Shown piece after piece: positions 16,738-24,907 of a stretch of DNA of 64,000 nt. The position numbers and the translations under genes are program-made. Position 1 is the first letter of the stretch. Each line of letters begins with the position of its first letter. The notes beneath the pieces are model-generated. The model was not told where the DNA came from. It made no database searches and worked only from the letters and a program-made list of their open reading frames with translations. Source of the stretch: Rhodobacterales bacterium HKCCSP123 (GTDB lineage Bacteria; Pseudomonadota; Alphaproteobacteria; Rhodobacterales; Rhodobacteraceae); the NCBI GenBank assembly GCA_015689745.1, contig WVSO01000002.1, positions 1 through 64,000 on the forward strand. Direction: 5' to 3'.

Positions 16738-17069
16738 ATCTTTTCACGCCAGATGCGCAGCGCGCCAAAGATAGGACTGGCGTCAGAGAGTCTGCCGAAC
16801 CGGAAGATCCTGTCAGACTTCCTCGGCAAATGATCGGGTCCTGAAACTAGCCGTTGCTCCTAAGGACTCGGAGGTCGGTTTTTCCCGCCAAGGTGCCAGT
16901 CGGCAGCTGGGCGGTGGACGGCTGCTCTGGAAGGAAGCAGAACTATTGAACGACCGACTGAACAGTGGCGTAGATCGTGGGTTCGGCGATCTCAGCATTA
17001 CTATCGACTTGCGGGAAAGGTCTGTGCCAACCTTCGCAGACGAGGCGACCGGTTGGGGAGGAATGCGCT
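16738..17069. other. Intergenic, no gene recognised
   Basis: About 330 bp. The plus-strand frame is partly open into the next gene but lacks protein character before 17070. A strong ribosome site (GGGGAGG, 17055-17061) lies at the right edge. Confidence 0.45.
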
Positions 17070-17459
17070 TTGGACCCGAAACAAATCGAAAGAATTGCTG
17101 CTGACTACACGTCGGCATGGAACTCAAAATCAGCGGAGGCCATTGCCTCCTTCTACGCAGAAGATGGAGAGATCATCATTAATCGCGGAGACCCGTGGAC
17201 AGGTCGCTCTCGAGTTCGGGACATGGCGGCTGGTTTCTACGCCGATGTCCCCGATCTTACATTGACCTGCGATGACGTCCGCTGTTCTGGCAATCATGTG
17301 ATCTACGTTTGGACATTCACGGGTCACGATGCCTCTACAGGTCATCCTTTGAAGATAAGGGGATGGGAGGAATGGGAGCTGAATGACGATCTCAAAGTGC
17401 GCGCTTCCCGCGGTTGGTTCGATGCCGAGGACTATGGCCGCCAGGCCGCGGGCGCATGA
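17070..17459 (+). CDS. SnoaL/NTF2-like protein
   Basis: A 129-aa protein of the NTF2-like fold, ketosteroid-isomerase/SnoaL type: IAADYTSAWNSKSAEAIASF, then FYAEDGEIIINRG and a WEEWELNDD strand. Such proteins act as small isomerases, cyclases or binding domains. The TTG at 17070 is chosen because GGGGAGG lies eight bases upstream and homologues start there. Its stop overlaps the ATG of the next gene (ATGA), implying a shared pathway. Confidence 0.8.
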   Translation: MDPKQIERIAADYTSAWNSKSAEAIASFYAEDGEIIINRGDPWTGRSRVRDMAAGFYADVPDLTLTCDDVRCSGNHVIYVWTFTGHDASTGHPLKIRGWEEWELNDDLKVRASRGWFDAEDYGRQAAGA

Positions 17460-18487
17460 GAGAGGCGCCATGGCCTGCCGGTATCCGCGCCATCGTTTAC
17501 GGTGTCGGGGAGATGGGCTCCTTGGCAACGCGGCTGCTGGTGGAGCGCAGTGTCGAGATTGTTGGCGCTGTCGGACGCAGTCCGGAAAAAGTAGGGCGTG
17601 ATCTTGGGGAGGTGACTGGCCTCGGCAGGGCCATCGGTGTTCCGATCGAAGCGGACGCGGACACCGTTCTCGGCCGGGGCGCCGACATCGCGGTTGTGTG
17701 TGTGGGTAGTTACCTCAAAACCATGCATCCGCATTTTGAGGTCTGCCTTGCGAACAAGGTGAATGTCGTCACGATCGAGGAAGAAACGATATTCCCTTGG
17801 TCAACTTCGCCCGACTTGTCTGCGAGCCTTGACGGGTTGGCCAAAGCCAATGGTGTCACATTGGCAGCATCTGGCGCCCAGGACGTTTTCTGGGTGAACC
17901 TCGTCACGACTTTGCTAGGCGCATCCCACAGGGTGGATAGCGTGACCGGGTATTGCTGCTGGAATGTCGATGACTACGGCCCAGAGGTCGCCGGACATCT
18001 CCTGGTCGGGCAATCCAAGAAATATTTCGATCAGTTTGTGTCTGAGCACGGATGGCCCGAGTTCGTGGCGAGGCAGACCGTGGAGGCAATGGTTTCGCAG
18101 CTTGGCCTCACGCCCAAAGCCACCAGATCGGACGTCGAGCCCGTCGTCGCGAAAGAGGCCGTGAGATGTCAAAGCCTCGGAAGAGAAATCGCGCCGGGAG
18201 AGATTATCGGGACAGTCGACAGGACAAGACTTTCGACGATTGAAGGACCCGAGTTCGAGTTTCGCATGGAAGGCCGCGTGTACCGTGCCAATGAAGGCGA
18301 CCAAAACCACTGGCAGGTCTCGGGGGAACCGGCATTGCAACTTAGCAATGAGGGCGTTCCCTATCGTTTCACAACCTGCTCGACCGTCGTGAACCGGATT
18401 CCAGATGTGATCAGTGCTGAACCCGGTCTCTTTTCGCTGGACAGGTTGGGCCCTGCGCAATACCGGCATTGTGCGTCTCTGGCATAG
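17456..18487 (+). CDS. 2,4-diaminopentanoate dehydrogenase-like oxidoreductase
   Basis: A 343-aa NAD(P)-dependent enzyme of the DapB-N superfamily. The Rossmann motif is IVYGVGEMGSLATRLL near residue 12, followed by VEIVGAVGRSPEKVGRDLGE, the style of 2,4-diaminopentanoate dehydrogenases and relatives. The C-terminal domain begins around residue 135. It is coupled to the SnoaL-like gene by ATGA. A dehydrogenase acting on an amino compound would fit with the RidA protein 3 kb upstream, but the true substrate is unknown. Confidence 0.75.
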   Translation: MREAPWPAGIRAIVYGVGEMGSLATRLLVERSVEIVGAVGRSPEKVGRDLGEVTGLGRAIGVPIEADADTVLGRGADIAVVCVGSYLKTMHPHFEVCLANKVNVVTIEEETIFPWSTSPDLSASLDGLAKANGVTLAASGAQDVFWVNLVTTLLGASHRVDSVTGYCCWNVDDYGPEVAGHLLVGQSKKYFDQFVSEHGWPEFVARQTVEAMVSQLGLTPKATRSDVEPVVAKEAVRCQSLGREIAPGEIIGTVDRTRLSTIEGPEFEFRMEGRVYRANEGDQNHWQVSGEPALQLSNEGVPYRFTTCSTVVNRIPDVISAEPGLFSLDRLGPAQYRHCASLA

Positions 18488-18554
18488 CCTGGCCGAGTGG
18501 CGGCTTGGTCCGCGTTCCAGTCGGATGCCCGGTTCGAGCCAATGTCTGCTACTA

Positions 18555-18608
18555 CTAGCTGCGGACGTTCAGCACGACCCCAGCGATCGACGGCTCCGAG
18601 CCCAATGC
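18555..18608. repeat. Degenerate intergenic repeat, copy 2
   Basis: Sequence tagctgcggacgttcagcac through cgagcccaatg matches copy 1 at 14380-14436 in the same orientation with many substitutions. It sits just beyond the dehydrogenase-like gene, so the pair brackets that module. Confidence 0.4.
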
Positions 18609-18678
18609 GACTGAATCGAAGTGTTTGACTCTGCCGGAAGCGTAGTATCGACTTCACGAGATTACGGAGGGCCTTGGC

Positions 18679-19386
18679 ATGGTGGAAGTCGGCTGGATTA
18701 CATTTCACCGCTGGTTCTTCGATTCTGAACAGGCGGCCGGCGCCTTGACACTTCCCGCGCCAGAGGGGGCGGAGTGGTGGCATTTTGGCCCAGACAGCCC
18801 GATCGGACCCGATGGGCTACGGACCGGACGCGGCCGCTCCTGGGCCGGGGCCGGCTTTTTCGCGGATCTTGCCGCGGCGGATCGCGTGCTGGACGACCCT
18901 GCGGCGCAGTTTCCCGACCTTCCAGCACATAGTGAAGCCTTTCATTGCCTTTTGCGTCCCATCCGGTTTTCGGGCGACTGCCGCTGGCTATCCGGCGCCA
19001 ACGCCACGCTTGCCGTGGCGGAGGCAGATCCCGGCGGACCTGCGGTCGTACTGACCTCGGCAGGCTATGACGACATGGGGCCCGAACAGGCGGCGCGCAT
19101 GCGCGACTTCCGCGAAAACGTGGACCGGGTCCGAGCGTGGTACGACGAGATCGATGGCAATATCGTCAATGGTAACTTCGCAACCGGCACTGACGGTATG
19201 ACCTTCTCCCTCTGGCGTAGCGACGATGCCCTGCGAGCCGGCGCGTACGGGCCAGGACTGCACCGGGCGCAGCTTGACCGGCAGAAAGCGGAACGCCTCG
19301 CGGATCGCACCTCCTATACACGCACGCGGCTCCTCCGCCATACTGGCACCTGGGACGGCCGCGATCCGCTGATCGAGGTCGCCTGA
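18679..19386 (+). CDS. Hypothetical protein
   Basis: A 235-aa protein starting at an ATG preceded by CGGAGGG at 18665. It contains FHRWFFDSEQAAGALTLPA near the start, FHCLLRPIRFSGDCRWLSGA in the middle and a distinctive C-terminal part (MTFSLWRSDDALRAGAYGPG, then HRAQLDRQKAERLADRTSYT). The last part resembles stress-responsive/monooxygenase-like alpha-beta barrels such as the spheroidene monooxygenase family, but the match is weak and I do not assign it. GC is higher than in the preceding module. Confidence 0.65.
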   Translation: MVEVGWITFHRWFFDSEQAAGALTLPAPEGAEWWHFGPDSPIGPDGLRTGRGRSWAGAGFFADLAAADRVLDDPAAQFPDLPAHSEAFHCLLRPIRFSGDCRWLSGANATLAVAEADPGGPAVVLTSAGYDDMGPEQAARMRDFRENVDRVRAWYDEIDGNIVNGNFATGTDGMTFSLWRSDDALRAGAYGPGLHRAQLDRQKAERLADRTSYTRTRLLRHTGTWDGRDPLIEVA

Positions 19387-19753
19387 CACACAATCGGCCG
19401 AGGCCGTTCTTCGAACGGTTTGCGACCGTTGCGTAATTTCGTAGTCGCATCGCAGATCACTTCCCGTTGCCGCAGCCAGCGAACTCCATCCGGGTCGGGC
19501 CTTCGTCGAAATCAAGGGAAGGTCGGCAAACCACAGGACCCAGCCGTTCCCGCTCGCTGCCTCGGGTCGCTAGTCAACTGCGACCTGCGGCTTCGCTGGA
19601 TGACGCGTTCATCTGCGAGCAAAAATCGGATGACCGGGTAAGCCCCAGAGATGACCTTGGGGATCGCGCGGCATTCGATCCAAAGAGCGCCCCCCCTGGG
19701 CTTTCGCGGAGCCGTGCTCGTCCCTTTACGAGAAGCTTGCCGGCCCTTGCCGC
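19387..19753. other. Intergenic between convergent genes
   Basis: About 370 bp between the 3' ends of two convergent genes. No protein-like frame or clear terminator is evident. Probably decayed sequence. Confidence 0.45.
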
Positions 19754-20671
19754 TCAGGTTGCCTTGGCGCGCATGTTCTGAACCAGCATCCCGCGATGGG
19801 ACGGCCGCAGTGGTGTGCCCAGTTCGAACACCCGGTCAATGAGGGTTTTGTGCGTTGGAGGAACCGCGTCCAGGGCACGGCCATCCGCCGCAGCGATCTT
19901 GATCTGGTGAACCTGGAACGCGTCGGTGACGATCGTTCCCGACCGGAGGTAGGCCGGATCATCCAGCGCCTCGGACAGCGCCACAAACGCGACACCTTCG
20001 GCGAACAGCCGGGCGAAGAACGCATCGGCAACCTCGGTGAAAAAGGCAACCGGGTGGATAAGGCCGATGCCGATCACCTCATGCCCGAAAACGGTTCTGC
20101 ATGTCTCGGCATCATGTGCGATCTGAGCTGCCGTATAGTCAACGAACTCTGCCTTAAGGCGCTTGGCCTCCTCCGTGCGTCCGGTTTGAAGCAAGTGTCG
20201 CCAGGCACGGTCCCATTCCCATTCGTAGAACCAGCTCGTGACGCCCGCACTTCGATAGGCCAGCCGGTCAAGATGAGCGTTCACAGCGACCAGTTTTTCT
20301 TCCGTGTTGCCCCATAGTTCTAGCGGATGTCGAAAGGCGCGAAGCGGGGCTTTGCTAATCCATGGTGCAAGCAAGACATCGGCAACGGATATGTCGTGAT
20401 TGAAGTCCTCCGCCGATATCTCGTTCAGCAAAGGATGGCTATGCGTATGGTTGCCGATGTGGTGCCCGGCGGCGACCCAGTCATCCAGAATGCGCGCATA
20501 GTCTGGATCAACGTCGAGCGGCCAGGAATTGGCCAGGGCAAACACACCGGACACCCCGTTCCGATCAAGGGAGTCTATAATCCGGACAGCAACAGACTGC
20601 GGCGTGTCGCCGTCCGGCAACGACATATGAGGGTAGACCGGTAGGTCGTCCAGGGTAAAGGCCATGCGCAC
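19754..20671 (-). CDS. Polysaccharide deacetylase family protein
   Basis: A 305-aa protein of the NodB-homology (CE4) superfamily. MAFTLDDLPVYPH gives the TxDD-like motif 1 and GHHIGNHTHSHPLL gives motif 2 (HxxxH). Motif 3 is RAFRHPLEL near residue 115. No signal peptide is seen, so it probably acts in the cytoplasm, as do deacetylase-fold amidases. GTG 20671 is chosen (AAGGAG seven bases before); ATG 20665 is an alternative. It is the last recognisable cargo gene before the element end. Confidence 0.8.
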   Translation of the reverse strand: MRMAFTLDDLPVYPHMSLPDGDTPQSVAVRIIDSLDRNGVSGVFALANSWPLDVDPDYARILDDWVAAGHHIGNHTHSHPLLNEISAEDFNHDISVADVLLAPWISKAPLRAFRHPLELWGNTEEKLVAVNAHLDRLAYRSAGVTSWFYEWEWDRAWRHLLQTGRTEEAKRLKAEFVDYTAAQIAHDAETCRTVFGHEVIGIGLIHPVAFFTEVADAFFARLFAEGVAFVALSEALDDPAYLRSGTIVTDAFQVHQIKIAAADGRALDAVPPTHKTLIDRVFELGTPLRPSHRGMLVQNMRAKAT

Positions 20672-21057
20672 GGAGATACTCCTTGACAACTAGCAGAGGG
20701 TTTCACGCGCTTGGACGGCTGGCAAGGCTTATTGGAGTTCGACGATCTTCGGGCCAAAGAGTGAAACAGCGAACGACAAATATGTCCGCTCAGCGGACCG
20801 CCACCATCTACCAAGCGAACGTTGGCTTTCCCGTCGCAGGGCAATGGAGCATTTTTTTCTCGGCAGCTACGCTGACCCAGACTTTAGAAAGATAAAAAAA
20901 TTCCAACAAAGCCGCCCGGGCATGGGTGGAGTATGGCACGGGCCGCCGGATTTTTGCCCCCGCCCCCCCCTGCGACAGACCGCCCCCCCTTCGCTCTGGC
21001 GGGCGTGGGGCCCCAAGGCAGGGCCGGGGAGGGTTGCCCCGCCCCGGCCGCGCTCCG
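20672..21057. other. Intergenic near the element end
   Basis: No gene seen. From about 20880 the sequence resembles 320-390 at the other side of the left att site, including an extremely C-rich stretch (20955-21060). The promoter of the deacetylase gene should lie at the left edge. Confidence 0.5.
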
Positions 21058-21249
21058 TCAGTTGAGGCGGTTTCCCTCGCCCCTGAGACCGCACAGCCAA
21101 TCGAGGCTCAGGCCGGTCCGGTCAGCGTAGCGAAGGAAGGCGGGCACCGGCGCGCCCTGGGGATCGAGGTAGGGCCGTGGGGCCGTTGTCCCTGTCTCCG
21201 CCTCGAAGCGAGCGAGGCGAGCGGCGACGTGGTTCAGATCAAGCGGCAT
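21058..21249 (-). CDS. 63-aa element-end protein
   Basis: A small protein starting MPLDLNHVAARLARFEAETG and ending LSLDWLCGLRGEGNRLN. The last 35 residues read like a minimal DNA-binding helix pair of phage regulators (VPAFLRYADRTGLSLDWL). GGAG lies about 10 bases before the ATG. It is 157 bp from the right att repeat and a decayed copy lies the same way round beside the left att repeat, so it travels with this type of element end. An excisionase or regulator role is a guess. Confidence 0.6.
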   Translation of the reverse strand: MPLDLNHVAARLARFEAETGTTAPRPYLDPQGAPVPAFLRYADRTGLSLDWLCGLRGEGNRLN

Positions 21250-21396
21250 GTGTGAGTCTCCATCTGCCAAGTGCTGACCCGCCCATGCAGGCCAGAGAGC
21301 AAACGACAGATGTGGGAAACGAAATCGCTGTGGTGGGAAAAGTGGCGGGATGGTGAAATCTGCCCGCGTTTTTCCGTTCATTTTCAGCATGTTGCC

Positions 21397-21420
21397 GGAT
21401 GGATTTGGTAGCGGAGGAGG
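21397..21420. repeat. Right attachment site within tRNA-Met
   Basis: This 24-bp sequence is identical to 650-673 and covers the 3' end of the tRNA-Met gene. Insertion here rebuilt an intact tRNA, because the element side supplies the same 3' sequence. The two copies define an element of about 20.7 kb. Confidence 0.85.
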
Positions 21421-21482
21421 GACTTGAACCCCCGACACGCGGATTATGATTCCGCTGCTCTAACCAACTGAGCTACTCCGCC
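21406..21482 (-). tRNA. tRNA-Met (CAT), elongator type
   Basis: On the minus strand the 77-nt sequence folds as a standard cloverleaf. The acceptor is GGCGGAG/CTCCGCT, the D-arm AGCTCAGTTGGTTAGAGC, and the anticodon stem GCGGA/TCCGC with loop ATCATAA giving CAT. The T-arm is GGGGGTTCAAGTCCC, and CCA is encoded. The loop and stem match the elongator tRNA-Met of Rhodobacterales rather than the initiator. It is the integration target of the element to its left. Confidence 0.95.
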
Positions 21483-21537
21483 AAACCGGAGGCGGAGGTA
21501 AGCCAGCCCGCGCGCTCCGTCAACCTCAAAAAGCGGA

Positions 21538-21954
21538 TTACCCGGGCGGCAGGCGGGCGGCGGTGACCTCGACCTCGACCTTGAACTCCGGACGGGTGAA
21601 GCCCGACACGATGACAAGCGTCGATGCGGGCAGCCGCTCCATGCCGGCGCACCATGCGTCGCGCGCTGCCATGTAGCCCGTCATGCCGGCACGTTCCGTG
21701 ACGAAGGCGTTGATGCGCACCGTGTCGGATTTCGCGAACCCCGCCTCGGTCAGGATTGCCTCGCATGCGGCGAAGCAAAGATCGGCCTGGGCGCGGACGT
21801 CTTCTGGAATGACGTCGTCTGCGGTGATGCCGAGCTGGCCCGACGTGAACACCCACTCGGCCCCCCCGGGCACAAGAGTGCCATGCGAATAGGCCGCGAA
21901 GGGCGGCCGGATGCCGGAAGGAACGAGGGCGCTGAGACGGGGCGTTTCGGGCAT
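21538..21954 (-). CDS. RidA-family protein
   Basis: A 138-aa RidA/YjgF-family protein. Features are SHGTLVPGGAEWVFTSGQLG near the start, RINAFVTERAGMTGYMAARD in the middle and LVIVSGFTRPEFKVEVEVTA at the end. The start at 21954 (MPETPRL) is used; the upstream extension is not conserved-looking. It is divergent from the ABC transporter cluster at 22.2-29.8 kb. RidA proteins often accompany deaminases and FAD oxidases, removing reactive imines, which fits the enzymes of that cluster. Confidence 0.85.
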   Translation of the reverse strand: MPETPRLSALVPSGIRPPFAAYSHGTLVPGGAEWVFTSGQLGITADDVIPEDVRAQADLCFAACEAILTEAGFAKSDTVRINAFVTERAGMTGYMAARDAWCAGMERLPASTLVIVSGFTRPEFKVEVEVTAARLPPG

Positions 21955-22187
21955 GTCTGAACCTCTGGCTTGGCGGTGCACTGAAGTCACGGAGCAGGAC
22001 GCTGTCCAGCGAAAACCCGTCCTCACCGCGCCGAAACCGCACATGGATTGGGCAATTCTCTCGGACTTGACCGATTTTCCGGCACAATCCTCGCGCGGGT
22101 CGCATGCGCAATCGGCTTTGCTTCTAAGCGCTCTTCCACCGCTTAGGCTCCGGCAAGTTGCAAACCACCAGCGTGGAGATTCCAGGG

Positions 22188-23186
22188 ATGTATCGCACTA
22201 CGGCACTTGCGCTCACCGCCGGCCTGATGGCCTCGGCGGCCAGCGCGGACAGTCACCTGACCCAGGTGACTTTCGGAACCAACTGGCTTGCCCAGGCAGA
22301 GCATGGCGGCTTCTACCAGTCCGTCGCCGACGGGACCTACGAGGCCTGCGGCCTCGATGTCGAAATCATCTCGGGCGGCCCGCAGGTCAACAACCGCGCT
22401 CTGCTTCTGGCCGGCCGCATCCAGTTCCACATGGGTGGCGACATGCTGCAGGCGTTCAACGCCGTGGCAGAGGACATCCCGGTCGTGGCAGTCATGGCGA
22501 CCTTCCAGAAGCACCCTCAGGTGATCCTCGCGCATCCCGGTGTCGCCGACAGCTGGGAGGAACTGCGCGACCTGACGCTCCTGATCGGGGACAACGGCTT
22601 CACCTCCTTCTACCAGTGGATGATCGCCGAGTGGGGCTTCACTGTCGAGCAGCGCCAGCCTTACACGTTCAACCCGGCGCCATTCCTCGCCGATGACCAG
22701 ATCGGCATGCAGGGTTACCTGTCGTCCGAGCCCTATCTCGTGGAAACCACCGGCGGCTTCACGCCCAACGTCTTCCTGATCGCGGATGCCGGCTTCGGCT
22801 CCTACGCGACCACGGTCGAGACGATGGCCTCGACCATCGAGGAAAGCCCCGAGGTCGTGGAATGCTTCGTCAACGGCTCGATCCTCGGCTGGTACAACTA
22901 CCTCTACGGCGACAACGCGGCCGCCAATGCGATGATCCTCGAAGCCAACCCCGACATGACCCAGGACAAGATCGACTACGCGATCGGCAAGATGATCGAG
23001 TGGGGCATCGTCGATTCGGGCGACGCGCTGACGCTGGGCATCGGCGCGATGACCGAAGAGGTGATCGGCGGCTTCTACGCGGACATGGTCGCCGCCGGCG
23101 TGATCGAGGACGGCATCGACTGGCAGGCCTCCTACACGACCCAATTCGTGAACCAGGGCCTCGGCATGGACCTGCGCCCGCAGTAA
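22188..23186 (+). CDS. ABC transporter binding protein, NMT1/THI5-like
   Basis: A 332-aa periplasmic binding protein. Residues 1-20 form the signal peptide (MYRTTALALTAGLMASAASA). The mature part has the SsuA/THI5/NMT1 look: VTFGTNWLAQAEHGGFYQSV, then YEACGLDVEIISGGPQVNNR. This group carries nitrate, taurine, thiamine precursors and other small N- or S-compounds. GGAG eight bases before ATG 22188 sets the start. It heads a co-directional cluster with ATPase, permease and catabolic enzymes. Confidence 0.88.
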   Translation: MYRTTALALTAGLMASAASADSHLTQVTFGTNWLAQAEHGGFYQSVADGTYEACGLDVEIISGGPQVNNRALLLAGRIQFHMGGDMLQAFNAVAEDIPVVAVMATFQKHPQVILAHPGVADSWEELRDLTLLIGDNGFTSFYQWMIAEWGFTVEQRQPYTFNPAPFLADDQIGMQGYLSSEPYLVETTGGFTPNVFLIADAGFGSYATTVETMASTIEESPEVVECFVNGSILGWYNYLYGDNAAANAMILEANPDMTQDKIDYAIGKMIEWGIVDSGDALTLGIGAMTEEVIGGFYADMVAAGVIEDGIDWQASYTTQFVNQGLGMDLRPQ

Positions 23187-23252
23187 TCTGACCACGGTAC
23201 GGGCGGTCCGCCTTGCGGCGGGCCGCCCCCTTCCCCTAGGCTCCGAGGCATC

Positions 23253-24047
23253 ATGGCCGTTCGTCATCACGAGACCCTGCCCCTCGGGCAGCGCCCGCCG
23301 CTGCTCAGGCTCAATCATGTCGACAAGATCTTCGGGGGCGACGTCGTGGCGCTCAGGGACATGACCCTGCAGGTCAACCAGGGCGATTTCATATCGCTGC
23401 TCGGCCCCTCGGGTTGCGGCAAGTCAACCGCGCTGCGCATCATCTCGGACCTGATGCACCCCACCCGCGGCCGCGTGGAGTGGGAGGGGCACCACGGTCG
23501 CGGCGATCTTGGCGTCGTCTTCCAGGAACCGACGCTGATGCCCTGGGCGACGGTGGCGCAGAACGTCTGGCTGCCCTTCCGGCTGGCCGGAAAAAGCTAC
23601 TCGGAGGTCAAGGACGACGTGCTCGAGGTGTTGCGCCTCGTCGGGCTCGAGAAATTCCTGAACGCCTACCCGCGCGAGCTGTCGGGCGGCATGAAGATGC
23701 GCGTCTCCATCGCGCGGGCCATCGTCACGAACCCGCGGCTGATCCTGATGGACGAGCCCTTCGCCGCGCTGGACGAGATCACGCGCCACAAGCTGAACAA
23801 CGACCTTCTGAAGCTGAAGGACCAGATCGGCTGCACGGTGATCTTCGTGACCCATTCGGTCTTCGAGTCCGTCTTCCTGTCGGACCGCATCGTTGTCATG
23901 GCCGCGCGCCCCGGCCGCGTGCTGACCGAGCTTCAGGTCGACGCCCCCTACCCGCGCGGAGAAGAGTTCCGCACCTCCGCCGAATACGCCGCCCATGCGC
24001 GGCGCGCCTCCGAGGCGCTGAAGGAAGCGATGGGAGAACCGGCATGA
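23253..24047 (+). CDS. ABC transporter ATP-binding protein
   Basis: A 264-aa ATPase of the SsuB/TauB type. Walker A is GPSGCGKST, the Q-loop is VVFQEPTLMPWATV, the signature is LSGGMKMRVSIARA, Walker B is LILMDEPFAALDE and the switch His is in VTHSVFES. It powers the importer formed with the binding protein before it and the permease after it. Its stop overlaps the permease ATG as ATGA. Confidence 0.93.
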   Translation: MAVRHHETLPLGQRPPLLRLNHVDKIFGGDVVALRDMTLQVNQGDFISLLGPSGCGKSTALRIISDLMHPTRGRVEWEGHHGRGDLGVVFQEPTLMPWATVAQNVWLPFRLAGKSYSEVKDDVLEVLRLVGLEKFLNAYPRELSGGMKMRVSIARAIVTNPRLILMDEPFAALDEITRHKLNNDLLKLKDQIGCTVIFVTHSVFESVFLSDRIVVMAARPGRVLTELQVDAPYPRGEEFRTSAEYAAHARRASEALKEAMGEPA

Positions 24048-24907
24048 GCCTTGCCGACAACCAGACATTGGGCACGGCCGAGACGCGCGACGAGGACGAA
24101 ATCCGCCGCGCCCGCGCGGCCCGGATGGAGCGCACCGCGAAATGGGCGCTGCCCGTGGGCATCATGGTGCTGGCGATCATCGGCTGGGGCTGGGTCGTCG
24201 CGGCAAACGACATCCCGCACTACATCCTGCCCGGTCCCGACCGGGTCTGGGACAGCCTGGTGAACGACTGGGCCATCCTGATCGATGCGGCCTACCTGAC
24301 CGGGTGGATCACGCTGCTGGCGCTGCTGCTCGCGGTGGTGGGCGGTGCGGGGCTTGCCATCCTGTTCAACCAGTCGAAGATGCTGGAGCTCAGCTTCTAC
24401 CCCTATGCCGTGATCCTTCAGGTGACCCCCGTCGTCTCGATCGCGCCGCTGATCTTCATCTATGTCGACAGCAAGGTCGCGGGAATGCTGCTCTGTGCCT
24501 GGCTGGTGGCCTTCTTCCCGGTGCTGAGTTCGACAACGCTGGGGCTGAACAGCGTCGACCACAACCTGCGCGACCTCTTTCGCATCTACGGCGCGAACCG
24601 CTGGCAACGCCTGCGCTACCTGCAACTGCCCTCGGCGCTGCCCTACTTCCTCGGCGGCCTGAAGATCGCCGGGGGCCTCAGCCTGATCGGCGCGGTGGTG
24701 GCGGAGCTGGTCGCCGGAACGGGCGGCATCGGATCGGGCCTTGCCTTCCGCATCCAGGAGGCGGGCTATCGCCTCAACATCGCGCGTATGTTCGCGGCAT
24801 TGGCGCTGGTAGCGGCCATGGGCGTCTTCATCTTCGCGGCCCTCAGCGTGCTGTCGCACCTTCTGCTGCGCAAGTGGCACGAAAGCGCAGTGAGCCGGGA
24901 GACATGA
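24044..24907 (+). CDS. ABC transporter permease
   Basis: A 287-aa inner-membrane protein of the SsuC/BPD_transp_1 family. About six hydrophobic segments are seen, the first at residues 35-55 (WALPVGIMVLAIIGWGWVVA). The EAA-type coupling loop occurs near residue 190 (LFRIYGANRWQRLRYLQLPS). ATG 24044 overlaps the ATPase stop, and its own stop overlaps the amidohydrolase start, so transport and catabolism are translationally linked. Confidence 0.9.
   Translation: MSLADNQTLGTAETRDEDEIRRARAARMERTAKWALPVGIMVLAIIGWGWVVAANDIPHYILPGPDRVWDSLVNDWAILIDAAYLTGWITLLALLLAVVGGAGLAILFNQSKMLELSFYPYAVILQVTPVVSIAPLIFIYVDSKVAGMLLCAWLVAFFPVLSSTTLGLNSVDHNLRDLFRIYGANRWQRLRYLQLPSALPYFLGGLKIAGGLSLIGAVVAELVAGTGGIGSGLAFRIQEAGYRLNIARMFAALALVAAMGVFIFAALSVLSHLLLRKWHESAVSRET

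Noticed and set aside
13971-20671. Search for a transposase or insertion sequence to explain the degenerate repeats
   Set aside because: No DDE motif, terminal inverted repeats or target duplications were found.
20955-21060. Very C-rich stretch as a possible structural or RNA element
   Set aside because: No stable pairing arms or conserved structure could be drawn; it appears to be compositional drift at the element end.
22143-23318. 391-codon minus-strand frame over the binding protein gene
   Set aside because: The plus strand encodes a complete binding protein with signal peptide; the opposite frame has no domain.
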